From Scheffersomyces stipitis CBS 6054 (lineage: Eukaryota; Ascomycota; Pichiomycetes; Serinales; Debaryomycetaceae), in the NCBI RefSeq assembly GCF_000209165.1, contig NC_009047.1:744001-808000 (forward strand): a DNA stretch of 64,000 nt, read 5' to 3'. A model generated the notes under the pieces. It was given only the letters and a program-made list of their open reading frames with translations. It did not search any database and had not been told where the DNA came from. Positions 49,703 through 60,346 of this stretch are shown piece after piece; position 1 is the first letter of the stretch; the number at the start of each line of letters is the position of its first letter. The translations under genes and the position numbers were made by a program.

Positions 49703-51784
49703 ATGGATGAGTCCTTGATTGCCACCATCAACAAGTTGCAAGATGCGCTTGCCCCATTGGGCGGTGGCTCTTCTTCTCCCGTGGATCTTCCCCAGATCAC
49801 CGTTCTAGGCTCCCAGTCTTCAGGAAAGTCGTCAGTGTTGGAAAACATTGTGGGCCGTGACTTTTTGCCCAGAGGAACAGGGATCGTCACCCGTCGTCCC
49901 TTAGTTTTGCAACTCATCAACAGAAGAGCCTCGGTTAAACCTCAATCCGACTTGTTGGACATTAATACCACCAGCGAAAACGGCAAGGCTTCCGAAAACA
50001 ACGCTGATGAATGGGGAGAGTTTCTCCATTTGCCCAACAAGAAGTTCTATAACTTTGAGGAAATCAGACGCGAAATTGTTAGAGAAACAGACGCAAAAAC
50101 AGGTAAGAACTTGGGAATTTCTCCTGTGCCCATCAACTTGCGAATCTACTCGCCTCACGTGTTGACCTTGACGTTGGTGGATTTGCCTGGTTTGACAAAG
50201 GTTCCTGTCGGGGACCAGCCTAAAGACATCGAGAAACAAATCAGAGACATGGTGATGAAGTTCATCTCTAAGCCGAACGCAATTATCTTGTCTGTCAATG
50301 CCTCAAACACTGATTTGGCAAACTCCGATGGTTTGAAATTGGCACGCGAAGTTGACCCAGAAGGTTCTAGAACTATCGGTGTGTTGACCAAAGTCGATTT
50401 GATGGACGATGGGACCGATGTTATTGATATTCTTGCTGGACGTGTTATTCCTTTGAGATTTGGTTACGTTCCCGTCATAAATAGAGGTCAGAAGGATATT
50501 GAATCTAACAAGACAATTAGAGATGCCTTGATCGATGAAAGAAATTTCTTTGAGGGACATCCCTCTTACAAAGCCAAGGCCCACTACTGTGGTACGCCAT
50601 ACTTGGCCAAGAAGTTGAACGGAATCTTGTTGCACCACATCAAGGGCACGTTGCCTGACATCAAGATGAGAATCGAACACTCCTTAAAGAAGTACCAGAG
50701 TGAGTTGAGCATGTTGGGCCCAGAGATGGCCGAATCTCCAGCTTCCATTGCTTTGAATATGATCACCAACTTCAGCAAGGATTACAACGGCATTTTGAGT
50801 GGTGAAGCAAAGGAGTTGAGTTCTCAAGAATTAAGTGGTGGTGCACGTATTTCTTTCGTTTTCCATGAGATCTTCAAGAACGGTATCAACTCACTCGACC
50901 CCTTCGACCAGATTAAAGACGGTGACATCAGAACGATCATGCACAACACGTCCGGATCTGCTCCTTCTTTATTTGTAGGAACACAAGCTTTCGAAGTATT
51001 GGTTAAGCAACAGATTCACAGAATGGAAGAACCTTCTGTCCGTTGTATAAACTTGATCTTTGACGAGTTGGTTAGAATCTTGTCGCAGATCATCTCCCAG
51101 CAACAGTACTCTCGTTACCCAGGCTTGAAAGAACAGTTGTCGCAGTATTTCATTCAGTTCTTGAGGGAAGAATTGATTCCCACGACGAAATTTGTGACAG
51201 ATATCATTCAAGCGGAAGAAACTTACGTCAATACTGCGCACCCAGACTTGTTGAAGGGTTCCCAGGCTATGGCTATCGTAGAGGACAAGTTCCACCCAAA
51301 GCCACAAGTAGCTATAGACCCCAAATCTGGTAAGCCATTGCCCCCTAGTCAGCAGAATCAACATCCTCCACAATCGACATCTCCAGGTCCAAAGGAGGAC
51401 TCTAATGGTTTCTTTGGTGGGTTCTTTTCGTCAAAGAACAAGAAGAGATTACAATCGATGGAGGCACCACCTCCGGTGTTGAGAGCTACTGGCACCATGA
51501 GTGAAAGAGAAACCATGGAAACGGAAGTCATCAAGTTGTTGATCAGTTCATACTACAATATTGTTAAGAGAACTGTAGCTGATGTAGTTCCCAAGGCTAT
51601 CATGTTGAAGTTGATTGTCAGATCCAAAGAGGAGATCCAGAAGGAATTGTTAGAGAAGTTGTACAACTCGCCAGACTTGGCTGACTTGGTCAAGGAGAAC
51701 GAGTTGACAGTACAGAAGAGAAAGGAGTGTGTTAGAATGGTTGAAGTGTTGAGAAACGCTAGCGAGATTGTGTCTAGTGTCTGA
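49703..51784 (+). CDS. VPS1: Dynamin-like GTPase Vps1
   Basis: Vps1 is a dynamin-related GTPase acting in vacuolar sorting, endocytosis and peroxisome division. The 693-aa protein has the GTPase domain with GSQSSGKSS (residues 36-44, P-loop), the switch region [12 protein letters not shown] near 159 and TKVD near 230. The middle and stalk region follows ([40 protein letters not shown]). A Pro/Gln/Ser-rich insert (about 535-590) replaces the PH domain, as in Vps1. The GTPase effector domain forms the C-terminus (from about 600). ATG 49703 is the natural start. Codon use is strongly biased to TTG for Leu, as in well expressed genes. Confidence 0.97.
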   Translation: MDESLIATINKLQDALAPLGGGSSSPVDLPQITVLGSQSSGKSSVLENIVGRDFLPRGTGIVTRRPLVLQLINRRASVKPQSDLLDINTTSENGKASENNADEWGEFLHLPNKKFYNFEEIRREIVRETDAKTGKNLGISPVPINLRIYSPHVLTLTLVDLPGLTKVPVGDQPKDIEKQIRDMVMKFISKPNAIILSVNASNTDLANSDGLKLAREVDPEGSRTIGVLTKVDLMDDGTDVIDILAGRVIPLRFGYVPVINRGQKDIESNKTIRDALIDERNFFEGHPSYKAKAHYCGTPYLAKKLNGILLHHIKGTLPDIKMRIEHSLKKYQSELSMLGPEMAESPASIALNMITNFSKDYNGILSGEAKELSSQELSGGARISFVFHEIFKNGINSLDPFDQIKDGDIRTIMHNTSGSAPSLFVGTQAFEVLVKQQIHRMEEPSVRCINLIFDELVRILSQIISQQQYSRYPGLKEQLSQYFIQFLREELIPTTKFVTDIIQAEETYVNTAHPDLLKGSQAMAIVEDKFHPKPQVAIDPKSGKPLPPSQQNQHPPQSTSPGPKEDSNGFFGGFFSSKNKKRLQSMEAPPPVLRATGTMSERETMETEVIKLLISSYYNIVKRTVADVVPKAIMLKLIVRSKEEIQKELLEKLYNSPDLADLVKENELTVQKRKECVRMVEVLRNASEIVSSV

Positions 51785-53372
51785 GCACCACAGCTATAGT
51801 TTGTTGTTATGTTCGTATATTGGGCTCTGCCATTAATTCCTTTCTTGTTTCTATATATGTGATATAAATAATACAGCTAATGATACAAAACACTAAGTAG
51901 GTATTTATACAGATGTGGGGTTTATGATATATTTTTGAATTTATGATGGTTCACAGTACGTAAATATTTAGACATAGAATGATAAATGAAAATGAATTTT
52001 ATATTTGAATTTCTTAAATGATAGGCATTATTTTTATAATCCTTTGCCCAAGTATTTGAGACAAGATTTTAGTTCCCTTATTGTACCTTCAGCGGTCAAA
52101 TATTTGCACCATTTGTATGTTTTAGAATTGAATTACAATTCCGAATAATTGGAAAATTTATTTTGAAACAAAGATATGACTTGCATATTCCTGCATGTCT
52201 GTATGCACTCAGATAACAACCCAAAGTTGAGAGGCTCAGGAAGCGTCACGTGCACAAATGGTGTCACAGGACAGTTTGCCGTGACTAGTATGCGACATTG
52301 TCGGGATTTGTAGAAGAATCTTCCAAATCCCCGACGACATCGCAACAAGAATTTCTCTGACTCCTCACGGTCGCACAGTGCAAGAAAAATATTCGATCTC
52401 CGTACAGTCATCTAGCAAAGTGAAAAATTCCAAAATTTCTCCAATCCGTAAAAGACATTTTCTTCTTCTTTTTCTTCACCCCAAACAACGTTCGCTGTTT
52501 ATCAAGCACATTCTGACGCGTAGTACTGTTCTATTCACCGTTCTGCCCGTTCTCCGAACTTCATTTGCTTCCCTGTCTGTCAATTGTCCGAAAGGCATAA
52601 AAATTTTCAATTTTCAGACACTAATTACGAGTTTTCAATCCCATTTGATCTGTTCTTAGTTAGTACTACCGATTCCAGTAACTGATACCACTAGCTAACA
52701 GGCGCTTTATCTGTCCTCTCTCGCACAACCAGCATTTTATGCCGAAGAAAGAGTCCCGACATCAAACCCTATACATCAACCGTCTCATAGAACCTGGATA
52801 ACATCGCTAATTTTTGTTATCTTTTCATTTTCATAGCCTGGTTTCAGTCAGAAAGTTCTAGTTAGTGTTTTACCTAACAGACTCTTTGATTCAAATCAGT
52901 TTCCAGCTCCAGCTTACCATTCTCTTCATCACAGTATCCACCATTTCCTCGGTCGCTGTTTGTTGACATCCCCAAGAGCGAATTCATTCTGAACCTCTTG
53001 TTTCAAATTCTTCCATCACCAGGTCGTTTTGCCCTTCCTCCAACCCATCCGCTCGTGACATAACTCACTGCCCTTTAATTAGTATACTTTGAAACGTTTC
53101 TTGCTACTTCTCTCTTCGTTTCAATCCATATATTAATTAGAAAGACCACCCTTTTCATAAGAGTAAGTTCCAATCCACCTCAAAAGAAAAAGCAACTGTC
53201 TCAGCTGTTGCATCTATTTAATACAAATTCATAAAAACCCCAAAAAAAGCATATACTCCAAAAGAGTTTACATTTGTTAACTCACATTTGACTTCTTTGT
53301 ACTATCATTGAAGTTCTATTCAAACTAACTACATATTCAAGTTCTATTAAGAACAAGTCTCTAAGCTAAGTT
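51785..53372. other. Long 5' region of SPE2
   Basis: 1.6 kb between VPS1 and SPE2. Bases 52293-53372 are pyrimidine-rich and hold a single sense-strand ATG (52739), unlike the preceding part. This looks like a transcribed leader of up to about 1 kb. A GCGACAT motif (52292-52298) and a CACGTG (52247-52252) lie at its 5' edge. Confidence 0.7.
52739..52801 (+). promoter_or_regulatory. 20-codon upstream ORF in the SPE2 leader
   Basis: ATG at 52739, stop TAA at 52799-52801. The peptide begins MPKKESRHQT and ends INRLIEPG. It is the only ATG in about 1,080 bases of sense-strand sequence before SPE2. SAM decarboxylase mRNAs of animals and plants are controlled by polyamines through short upstream ORFs; a like role here is inferred. 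Confidence 0.5.
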
Positions 53373-54698
53373 ATGGTTGCTCCTGCCTACCACCAAGATT
53401 CCTATGTTGACCATCAGCTCTCTGCTAATTTAGATTCAACTTACGCCTTTGAAGGCCCTGAAAAGTTGTTGGAGATCTGGTTCTGGCCATCAGAAGATCA
53501 CTTGCCAAAAGGCTACTCCAGTGAAGGTTTGAGATGTATCCCATTGGCCAAATGGGTTGAGATTTTGGATCTTGTCAGTTGCAAGATTTTGTCTATGAAT
53601 TCGTCTAAGTTCATGGACGCTTATTTGTTAAGTGAAAGCTCGTTATTCGTCTTCCCCCATAAGATGATCTTGAAGACTTGCGGTACCACTACTACCCTTA
53701 GCTGTCTTGAAGAATTGTTTCAGATCGTTAACAAGGAATTTTTTGGAAAACTCCACACTTTGTCGAGTCACAACATCTACAAAATCTTCTACTCCAGAAG
53801 ATCGTTCATGTTTCCAGACAAGCAGATTCAGGTTCACCAGGATTGGAAGAACGAAGTCAGCTTGTTGAACAAACACTTTGACAACGGTAAATCGTATGTT
53901 GTAGGAGACTTCACCAGCAGCGACCATTGGTACTTGTATGTTGGAGGAGAACTTGACGAAGAACAGTTGGCTTCTGAAACTCCTCACGATCAAACCTTCG
54001 AAATCTTGATGACAGAATTGAATCCTGACTGTGCTGCCAAGTTCATCACCTCGAGAAAACCTGGTGCTGAGTCTTACATTGCAAGTGAAGTCGAGGACCA
54101 TGACTTGGGTCACGACTTTGGTATTCAGACCATGAAGGAAACCGATTTGGATTCCATTTTTGATCCTTCTGGTTGTACCCATTTGAAGCACCTGACTCAG
54201 TTACCTTCTCCAACATTGTCTGATAACTTGGAATTGTCTGAAGACGATGAGATGCTGACTGAAAAGAAAGAGGTGTCTGCACCCAAACCCAAGAGAGCAA
54301 TCTTTGACTTTGTTCACGATGCTTTCTCGTTTGCTCCATGTGGCTACTCTTCCAATTCGATCTGCTCGAACCAGGGAGGTTTTTACTATACGTTGCACAT
54401 CACTCCTGAATCGGGATGGTCGTATGCTTCGTTTGAAACAAATTACCCTTTCTCTGAGAAGTCGGAAGTCAGCATTACCGATGTTTTGCTCAGGGTGTTG
54501 CGTATTTTTGAACCTAGAAAGTTTTCCATGAACTTGATCAGCGAAAACACTGAAGGCAACAACAGTGCAAGTCACGAAGGTTTGCGTAATTCCCATTTGC
54601 TCTTGAAAGACTTGGGCTACAAGAAGCAGGAAAGGGTCAAGTATGACTTGAGAGGCGAGTATAAGTTGTTGTACTTGAACTTCGAGAAGAATACATAG
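53373..54698 (+). CDS. SPE2: S-adenosylmethionine decarboxylase
   Basis: This enzyme makes decarboxylated SAM, the aminopropyl donor for spermidine and spermine. The 441-aa proenzyme has FEGPEKLLEIWF near residues 26-37 and the self-cleavage motif LLSESSLFVFP, where cleavage between Glu88 and Ser89 would create the pyruvoyl group on the alpha chain. Other family blocks are CGTTTTL, DQTFEILMTELNP, IDAHDF-like GHDFGI, and YTLHITPESGWSYASFETN. It is longer than the S. cerevisiae enzyme (396 aa, from memory) because of a loop around residues 275-310 (LSDNLELSEDDEML). The leader is unusual (see findings). Convergent with the ADP/ATP carrier. Confidence 0.96.
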   Translation: MVAPAYHQDSYVDHQLSANLDSTYAFEGPEKLLEIWFWPSEDHLPKGYSSEGLRCIPLAKWVEILDLVSCKILSMNSSKFMDAYLLSESSLFVFPHKMILKTCGTTTTLSCLEELFQIVNKEFFGKLHTLSSHNIYKIFYSRRSFMFPDKQIQVHQDWKNEVSLLNKHFDNGKSYVVGDFTSSDHWYLYVGGELDEEQLASETPHDQTFEILMTELNPDCAAKFITSRKPGAESYIASEVEDHDLGHDFGIQTMKETDLDSIFDPSGCTHLKHLTQLPSPTLSDNLELSEDDEMLTEKKEVSAPKPKRAIFDFVHDAFSFAPCGYSSNSICSNQGGFYYTLHITPESGWSYASFETNYPFSEKSEVSITDVLLRVLRIFEPRKFSMNLISENTEGNNSASHEGLRNSHLLLKDLGYKKQERVKYDLRGEYKLLYLNFEKNT

Positions 54699-55532
54699 TG
54701 CATAGTACTATGGAGAGGACTATTAGTAGTTTTACCAAAATCGCCGGTAGTTTTGTTTTTGTTTGTCAAGGCTCGTTATAGGGGTGCTGGTTTTGGTGCG
54801 TTTTAGTTGGTTTAAGACAAGAAATGGTCTTTTTTCTCTAATGGTGGTCGTACCCACTCTGGCAGTCTCTAATCGACGGGACTTAGTTTATATTCAGATG
54901 TTTAGTGTTTAGTAAGTAATTTAAAATACATCATTTGTATAAAGATATGTACCCGATAGAGTATGCCAATATGGAGCTAGAATTGACGAATGAAAGCGGA
55001 AATTCTGATTCATCCTTACGTTCCTATATCTGCTCGTGTTTCTTTTTGACGATACCTGGGCTTTGGTTCTCGTGCAATCATATCCTGTCATTGAATTCAC
55101 CCAACGGTTCATGTAACAGAACAGAATATTGGCTGTGAAAAACCTATCTAACCTGCAAACGGCTGAATAATATCTGCAACGTCGTGCATGCACAGATGTT
55201 CGGTGAACACACGGCCACGCCAAAATAGCAGTTGACAACGAGGAGAATTTCATGCGATGGCCCCAACGACTTTACACTCTGTTAATCATAATGTATATAC
55301 AAATACTATTAAATTCAGTAAGATAAACTAACAAACGATATATAAATTTAAATAATGGGAAAGGAGACTAGCCCCCCACACCAGAATTATCAATAATCAA
55401 TACACGCAGCAGATAGCAAAATATGATGATATTATTGGAATTTGTAGTTGGATGGGGGAAGGTCCACATTCTCTATCAGCCTTTTATTTCATCAACTCTC
55501 CGCTCTCTTTTTAAATCTAGAAACTAAGTAGT
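54699..55532. other. Convergent intergenic region, SPE2 / ADP-ATP carrier
   Basis: 834 bases that should hold two 3' UTRs. A 110-codon minus-strand frame (54921-55253) starts with ATG but shows no domain and is rich in Arg and Cys; I do not call it. Nothing else is seen. Confidence 0.6.
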
Positions 55533-56435
55533 TTACTTGAACTTCTTACCGAAGATGATCAATTGCAATTGATCGTACATGGAGATGACACCGGCACCGG
55601 CAACACCTCTCAAGATGTTAGCACCGCAACCCTTGAACAAGGAAGCGACACCTTCAGCAGCAACAACCTTTCTGAAACAGTCGAAAGCACCATCGTACTT
55701 AACGGCTTGACCAGAGGTCATCATCATTCTTCTTCTGACAGTGTCCAATGGGTAAGAAGCAGTGGAGGCACCGGTGGTGACAGTCCAACCCAACAAGAAC
55801 GAAGCCAAGAAGTTACCTTCCAAAGGACCAACAAGAATAACAGGCTTCAAGGAATCGTAAAGACCGAAGTAAAGACCTCTGTAGACAATGATACCAATAA
55901 CAGATGGACCGAAACCTCTGTACAAACCAGCGATACCGTCGGAAGCCAAAGTCTTCTTGTAGACATCGAACAAACCCTTGAATTCACGTTCACCAGAGCC
56001 CTTGGACGACTTAGCGTCGTTGGCCAATCTGGTTCTGGCGTAATCCAACGAGTAGACAAAAGCCAAGGAGGTGGCACCAGCCAAACCACCGGAAGCCAAG
56101 TTACCGGCGAACCATGGCCAGTAGCCTTCTTCCTTCTTGAAACCGAACATCTTCTTGAACTTGTCCTTGAAGGCGAAGTTAAGAGCCTGGGTAGGGAAGT
56201 ATCTGATGACGTTGGCAGTGTTACCTCTCCAGAAAGAGACGACACCTTCTTCGGCGGCGGTTCTTCTGAAACATTCAGCAATACCGTCGTACTTCTTGGC
56301 CAAACGACCTTGCTTGATCATTTCATCTTGGTTCTGAATCAAAAGCTTGACTCTTTCGATGGGGGCAGCAGCAGTCTTGGAGACAGCGGCGGAAACACCA
56401 CCCATCATGAAATCAATGAAGAAAGAATTGTCCAT
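55533..56435 (-). CDS. PET9: Mitochondrial ADP/ATP carrier
   Basis: The inner-membrane exchanger of ADP for ATP (Pet9/AAC2 type). The 300-aa protein has three mitochondrial-carrier repeats. The signature motifs are PIERVK (25-30), [12 protein letters not shown], and [11 protein letters not shown], the last containing the RRRMMM hallmark of ADP/ATP carriers. Codon use is extremely biased (TTG for Leu, AAG for Lys, no CTG), as expected for one of the most abundant proteins. As a by-product the opposite strand is open for 337 codons. A TATA box lies about 112 bases upstream. S. cerevisiae has three paralogues; only one is seen here. Confidence 0.97.
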   Translation of the reverse strand: MDNSFFIDFMMGGVSAAVSKTAAAPIERVKLLIQNQDEMIKQGRLAKKYDGIAECFRRTAAEEGVVSFWRGNTANVIRYFPTQALNFAFKDKFKKMFGFKKEEGYWPWFAGNLASGGLAGATSLAFVYSLDYARTRLANDAKSSKGSGEREFKGLFDVYKKTLASDGIAGLYRGFGPSVIGIIVYRGLYFGLYDSLKPVILVGPLEGNFLASFLLGWTVTTGASTASYPLDTVRRRMMMTSGQAVKYDGAFDCFRKVVAAEGVASLFKGCGANILRGVAGAGVISMYDQLQLIIFGKKFK

Positions 56436-56545
56436 CTTGAATTACTTGGAATAGATATAGGATATAGGGAAGGAAAACCTCTGAAGAAGAAGAAAAAGAA
56501 AAATCCTTTTAAATGTCCAACTTCGTCAGTGGGACTTTTCTATAC

Positions 56546-56556
56546 TTTATATATAA
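56546..56556 (-). promoter_or_regulatory. PET9: TATA box of the ADP/ATP carrier gene
   Basis: TTTATATATAAA-type sequence about 112 bases upstream of the ATG on the minus strand. Confidence 0.6.
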
Positions 56557-56609
56557 ATCGTTTCGAAAAAAATTAGGAAAATTTTTCTATCACGATTACT
56601 ACTGCGGCA

Positions 56610-56624
56610 CGGGTGCTGCACCCG
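56610..56624. promoter_or_regulatory. 15-bp palindrome CGGGTGCTGCACCCG
   Basis: Seven-base perfect arms around a single T, about 175 bases upstream of the carrier start. A CGG-ended inverted repeat is typical of zinc-cluster activator sites; this is inference. Confidence 0.45.
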
Positions 56625-56915
56625 ACTTACGGGCTATTCCGGGCGGACACTGTCCTGCGCGTGTCCGAATCACAAATCGTGCGCTGTGATTTGTCGGATC
56701 CCAAGTCGTGTGTGATATTGTGTCTCCCTTGAAAGCCGGGTAACTGGCCGTTCCGGGGGTTCTCCTGATTGCTGGCTCCCTCGAATGTGTATTCCGGTGG
56801 TACTAATAGCCCCATGCCTAACAACTCTCTGGTTACCAGACACACATTTGCGATCGCGTGGGTAAAAAGAACTTTTGGTTTAAATTGTCTGTCTGTCGGG
56901 GTGACATAGGAATAC

Positions 56916-56929
56916 CCAATCCATATTGG
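56916..56929. promoter_or_regulatory. Paired CCAAT and ATTGG boxes
   Basis: CCAAT at 56916-56920 and its inverse ATTGG at 56925-56929 lie four bases apart, about 480 bases upstream of the carrier. CCAAT is bound by the HAP complex, which drives respiratory genes in yeasts; use here is inferred. Confidence 0.45.
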
Positions 56930-58514
56930 TCATTTGATCTTCTGTCTGACAATCGATCCTCTGTCTGTCTGAGGTTGTGTGTCTGGCTTCGGCACCTGAA
57001 GGTTTCGGCATCAAATCGTTTCAGGCACAGTAAGACGTCCCCCGGCAGCAGATAAGAACATCCGACCGACACTCGCACATGATTGCGAATTTCCGGCCGA
57101 GGTTTTCGCCTTGTTCTTCCAACCAAACCTAAATCAAGAAATAAGTGTCGTGCTATTGTATACTGGAGAACCAGCAATTGTGTTTTTTGCCAGTGTACTC
57201 GGAGCCAACCCAGACATCAGTTACACGTATATACGTGATTGTTCTAGTTTTCTGTCTGACTTTCACTCCATGTCACCCCTACTTCAATCTGATCTGGGAG
57301 ATGCCATCACGTGCGATGGGCCGGATTAAGTGTTGAACATTCACTACCGAGGGTGAAAAATTTGGCTCAAACCAGACTGTAATTCCCTCGCAAAAAGCAA
57401 TTTCCTTCTCTGGACTTAGGACCAATAGTTGGCAACTAATTCCTTGTCCCAATCTGTATATCCACCGACCGCAACCACTAATCCCCAAGGTGAGTTCCGG
57501 AATAGCTCTGGGTTGATCTAATGTTGTTGCATTTTTTCAGATTGCGTGGAGTCTGATTTTTTATTTGGCGTTTTTAGAATTCATATACTTTAGTCTTCAA
57601 GCGATTCAATTGTTCGTGCCAGCAATTCTCTCAAATCTCCAGCTCATTACATCCACTCTCGATTTTCCAGTTGTTCTTGCGGCCGTTTTGCGTCACTCCA
57701 GGCTCGGTTCTGCTTTCGTGCCGAAGTCAACATCTTAAATTAGGCTTGCAGCTTCTCCCAGAAATATTTCTTTTCCTCATTTATGGCCAGACAATTTCTT
57801 TTTACGAACTGTGTAACTTTTCTATTACTGTATGGCAAAACCTCTTCACGTATACAATTGCAAATTTATAGATTCTCTAAATGACGAGCTGCTAATTTAT
57901 TTCAAAAGTGAACCCTCTTCATATAAATGAATAATTGCATATACACATTGTAGTGGCACAAAAACTTCTGAAATCACTCTTATAATGCAGTTGCACAATA
58001 ATCTAAGCGTTATTCTTTGGCTCCTAAGGCATGAAAAGGATTGGACAATAGAGGTACCTTAATATGTAGGCATTTTTACTTCCGTCTTTACATATCTCTC
58101 GTTGGTCTTCTTTATAGATCTTGGTGATACAACATTGTTAATAATGATATCTATTTTAGAAGTGGTTGGACTTTTAACAGATGGACTTAAAACCTTAGTT
58201 TATAGTAGAGTATACAAAAAGGGAATCTGAAAACGACGGAAAGCGTTCACGATAAATTTTTTGCAACCTTTACCTTTCGACATTGTTCACTGTCAACAGT
58301 GAACGAGACAGTATTTTTTCCGATAGTTAAAGTACTCTGGACTACCCACCTAGTAATACTCTGAGAACCAACACAGAAAAACACATTCGTCTACTTTGTT
58401 ATGTGAGTCTTCATTAAGGTGAGATACAAATTTCAGGCTTCTCCACTCTTCGAGCCCCAGCTCATTAATCCCAAGTTACTATCTTAGGCAACTACAATAG
58501 CGCATATTTCCGTA

Positions 58515-58865
58515 CTATTCTGGCCGCTTTGGGGCCCAAACCTTCCAACCTGGTAGTCTGTCATACTCATCTACTTCACCAGTGCTCCAAAATTTTCCAA
58601 TCGCTATCAAATAAGCTTCGAGCAATTCGTCACGACTGGAGATCCCTAGCTCAATTTGCTTGTCAAGGCTTTCGTTGCTGATCCAGTTGCCAGAAGAGTG
58701 AGAAAACGCATAGGCCTGAGCTTTTATAGTTAGATTCGCGGAGTCACCGAGAAGTGGTGTTTGGTACAGTTCTTTGGGTCCAGCAAATTCGATGTTGTTC
58801 CACGATTTGACCCACTGCGGAGGGTCAATGCTTCTTACGTCATCTGGAACTACGACAAGTTTCAT
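58515..58865 (-). CDS. Orphan reading frame, 116 codons from ATG, possibly 5'-truncated or spliced
   Basis: The frame is stop-free for 149 codons (58518-58964); the first ATG is at 58865, giving 116 aa that begin MKLVVVPDDVRSIDPPQW and end GWKVWAPKRPE. The translation reads like a real globular protein, and the residues before the ATG (for example FLIGAIAAPPYHINQHHAIP) do too, suggesting that the true start is further upstream. A TACTAAT branch-like site and a TTAACAG acceptor lie exactly at the 5' limit of the open frame (58962-58990), but I could not find a matching upstream exon with a good 5' splice site. I do not recognise the family. It may be a decaying gene. Confidence 0.4.
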   Translation of the reverse strand: MKLVVVPDDVRSIDPPQWVKSWNNIEFAGPKELYQTPLLGDSANLTIKAQAYAFSHSSGNWISNESLDKQIELGISSRDELLEAYLIAIGKFWSTGEVDEYDRLPGWKVWAPKRPE

Positions 58866-58965
58866 TCCAGCCTGTTCAAGGGAAATAATTTCAGGTATGG
58901 CGTGGTGTTGATTTATATGATAAGGTGGAGCTGCAATGGCTCCAATAAGAAAGGCAAGTTTCTGT

Positions 58966-60346
58966 TAAGACTTGCATATATAATATTAGTACTTGTGGTT
59001 TAGCGAAGACAAACAATAATATTTGAAAGAAAACTATAAACGTATTGAATAAATTTGCAAAGAGAAATATTTTCGTGGCTTTGGAGCTTTATATACTACT
59101 TAAAAGAAAAATATCTTATTCTCCTCCAGACTTTAGTTGTATAAATCCGTACAAGCCCGTCGGGGTGGCGAACGGCGGTAGAACGTGCTAAACATTGCCA
59201 GGACATGCAACCATGTGTTTAAAGATCATGTATGCAGTAAGCTTTAAAAGAGATAAACATGTATGTTGGTTGGAACAGTTGTTTCATCTTTCTTGCAATT
59301 TCCGTGTAGTCTATTATATCTAGCAGTGTCTCTTATTGGTAATGTTAATATGTCCTATTCTGTAAATTTCTATGCCTTTGAGGAGCTGGACGAAATATTC
59401 GCTCACTCGGCTGCAAAAGAATGGTTGCAAAATAAGCGTGTTCACTAGAAAATATATATATTGGAATATAGTTAGCACAGCAAACTTTATTAGTCAAAAA
59501 ATATAGAATTCAAGTATACAAACCGGAGTTTCCAATGAGCTCTAAATGTATTGCATTCATGAAGCAAGTCTATGGCATACCACTTTATTCTCAATAAACC
59601 ACCCTCGCCCACAGTAAATATGAATACAGTACCAAAACTATAACCACATACCTGAGTATGCTTTTTGTCTTACTCTTGCTACTAGCGTTCAATCAAGGAG
59701 TCAATTCTGGTGGTGAGTGACCATGGCATCTCAACAACTCCAAAATCGTCTTCGCCACCATTGTGTGCAAGCATAGAATATAAGGTTCTGACTTCTAAAA
59801 GTGTCATTTCATGACCTAGGCTTCTGCCCAAATCGATGAGTCTCTCTCTCTGCCTACGGTTGGAAACTTGTATAGCTATTCTTCCAAATGAGCGTCCGGC
59901 AAATAAAATTATTTGCAGTTGTTTTCTTATTGGCCATGAGTGGTCCCATTTATTCCGGACTGGGTTGATGACTCGAATCTAATTTCCACTATAATACAAA
60001 AATTCAATATATTGTGTGTTCTAACATGGTCTGGATAATAAGCATGAGCTCTACGTAAAGACGATTCACTTGGCTTTCTGTAGCGATGGACAGTGAAATG
60101 ATTTTCGATTGTAAAATCTCTACTGCAAATCTGACTAGTTCAAGTAAAACGGTTACAATAAATGACTACTGCTTAACAAGTCTTATCATAATAAAAATAT
60201 ATTGAATAACAAACAAACTTTACCCTCGAGTTTAAAAATACAAAATCCAATTTTACTAACCTGGGATTTCAAATAATGCACAAAAAGTAATAAAATGAAA
60301 CAATCCGACACAACAACTCTACCTCGCGTATACTCTCTTCTATAGT
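58966..60346. other. Gap with further orphan frames between 59 and 60.3 kb
   Basis: On the minus strand a frame is open for 98 codons (59685-59978), ending with EMPWSLTTRIDSLIER, with no upstream ATG beyond an internal one. On the plus strand, an ATG frame of 61 codons (59263-59448) ends AAKEWLQNKRVH. Neither has a known domain. With the frame at 58515 they may be remnants of decayed genes; chance is also possible. Confidence 0.3.

Larger units (their letters stand above)
56436..58514. other. Upstream region of the ADP/ATP carrier gene
   Basis: 2.1 kb, containing the carrier promoter. It is GC-richer than most gaps here. Visible elements are a TATA box (56546-56556), a 15-base palindrome (56610-56624), a CCAAT/ATTGG pair (56916-56929), several TCTGTCTG repeats (56888-56970 and 57250), and palindrome CACGTATATACGTG (57224-57237). 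Beyond about 57.5 kb I see nothing distinct. Confidence 0.6.

Noticed and set aside
53163..53341. Possible 5' UTR intron in SPE2 (GTAAGT at 53163, AACTAAC near 53325)
   Set aside because: The branch-like site is followed by CAAG instead of a good YAG acceptor, and the 5' site is not the preferred GTATGT. Too weak to call.
54921..55253. 110-codon ATG frame on the minus strand
   Set aside because: It lies in the 3' region of the carrier gene, with Arg/Cys/Tyr-rich sequence, no domain and no promoter-like context.
55563..56576. 337-codon open frame on the plus strand
   Set aside because: It lies exactly antisense to the ADP/ATP carrier and reflects the extreme codon bias of that gene, which leaves the opposite strand free of stops. 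The translation is Gly/Ser/Thr-rich with no domain.
59646..59651. GTATGT on the minus strand as donor for the 58515 frame
   Set aside because: The upstream sequence in the needed phase has a TAA within 20 bases and no ATG in between, so it cannot supply a coding exon.
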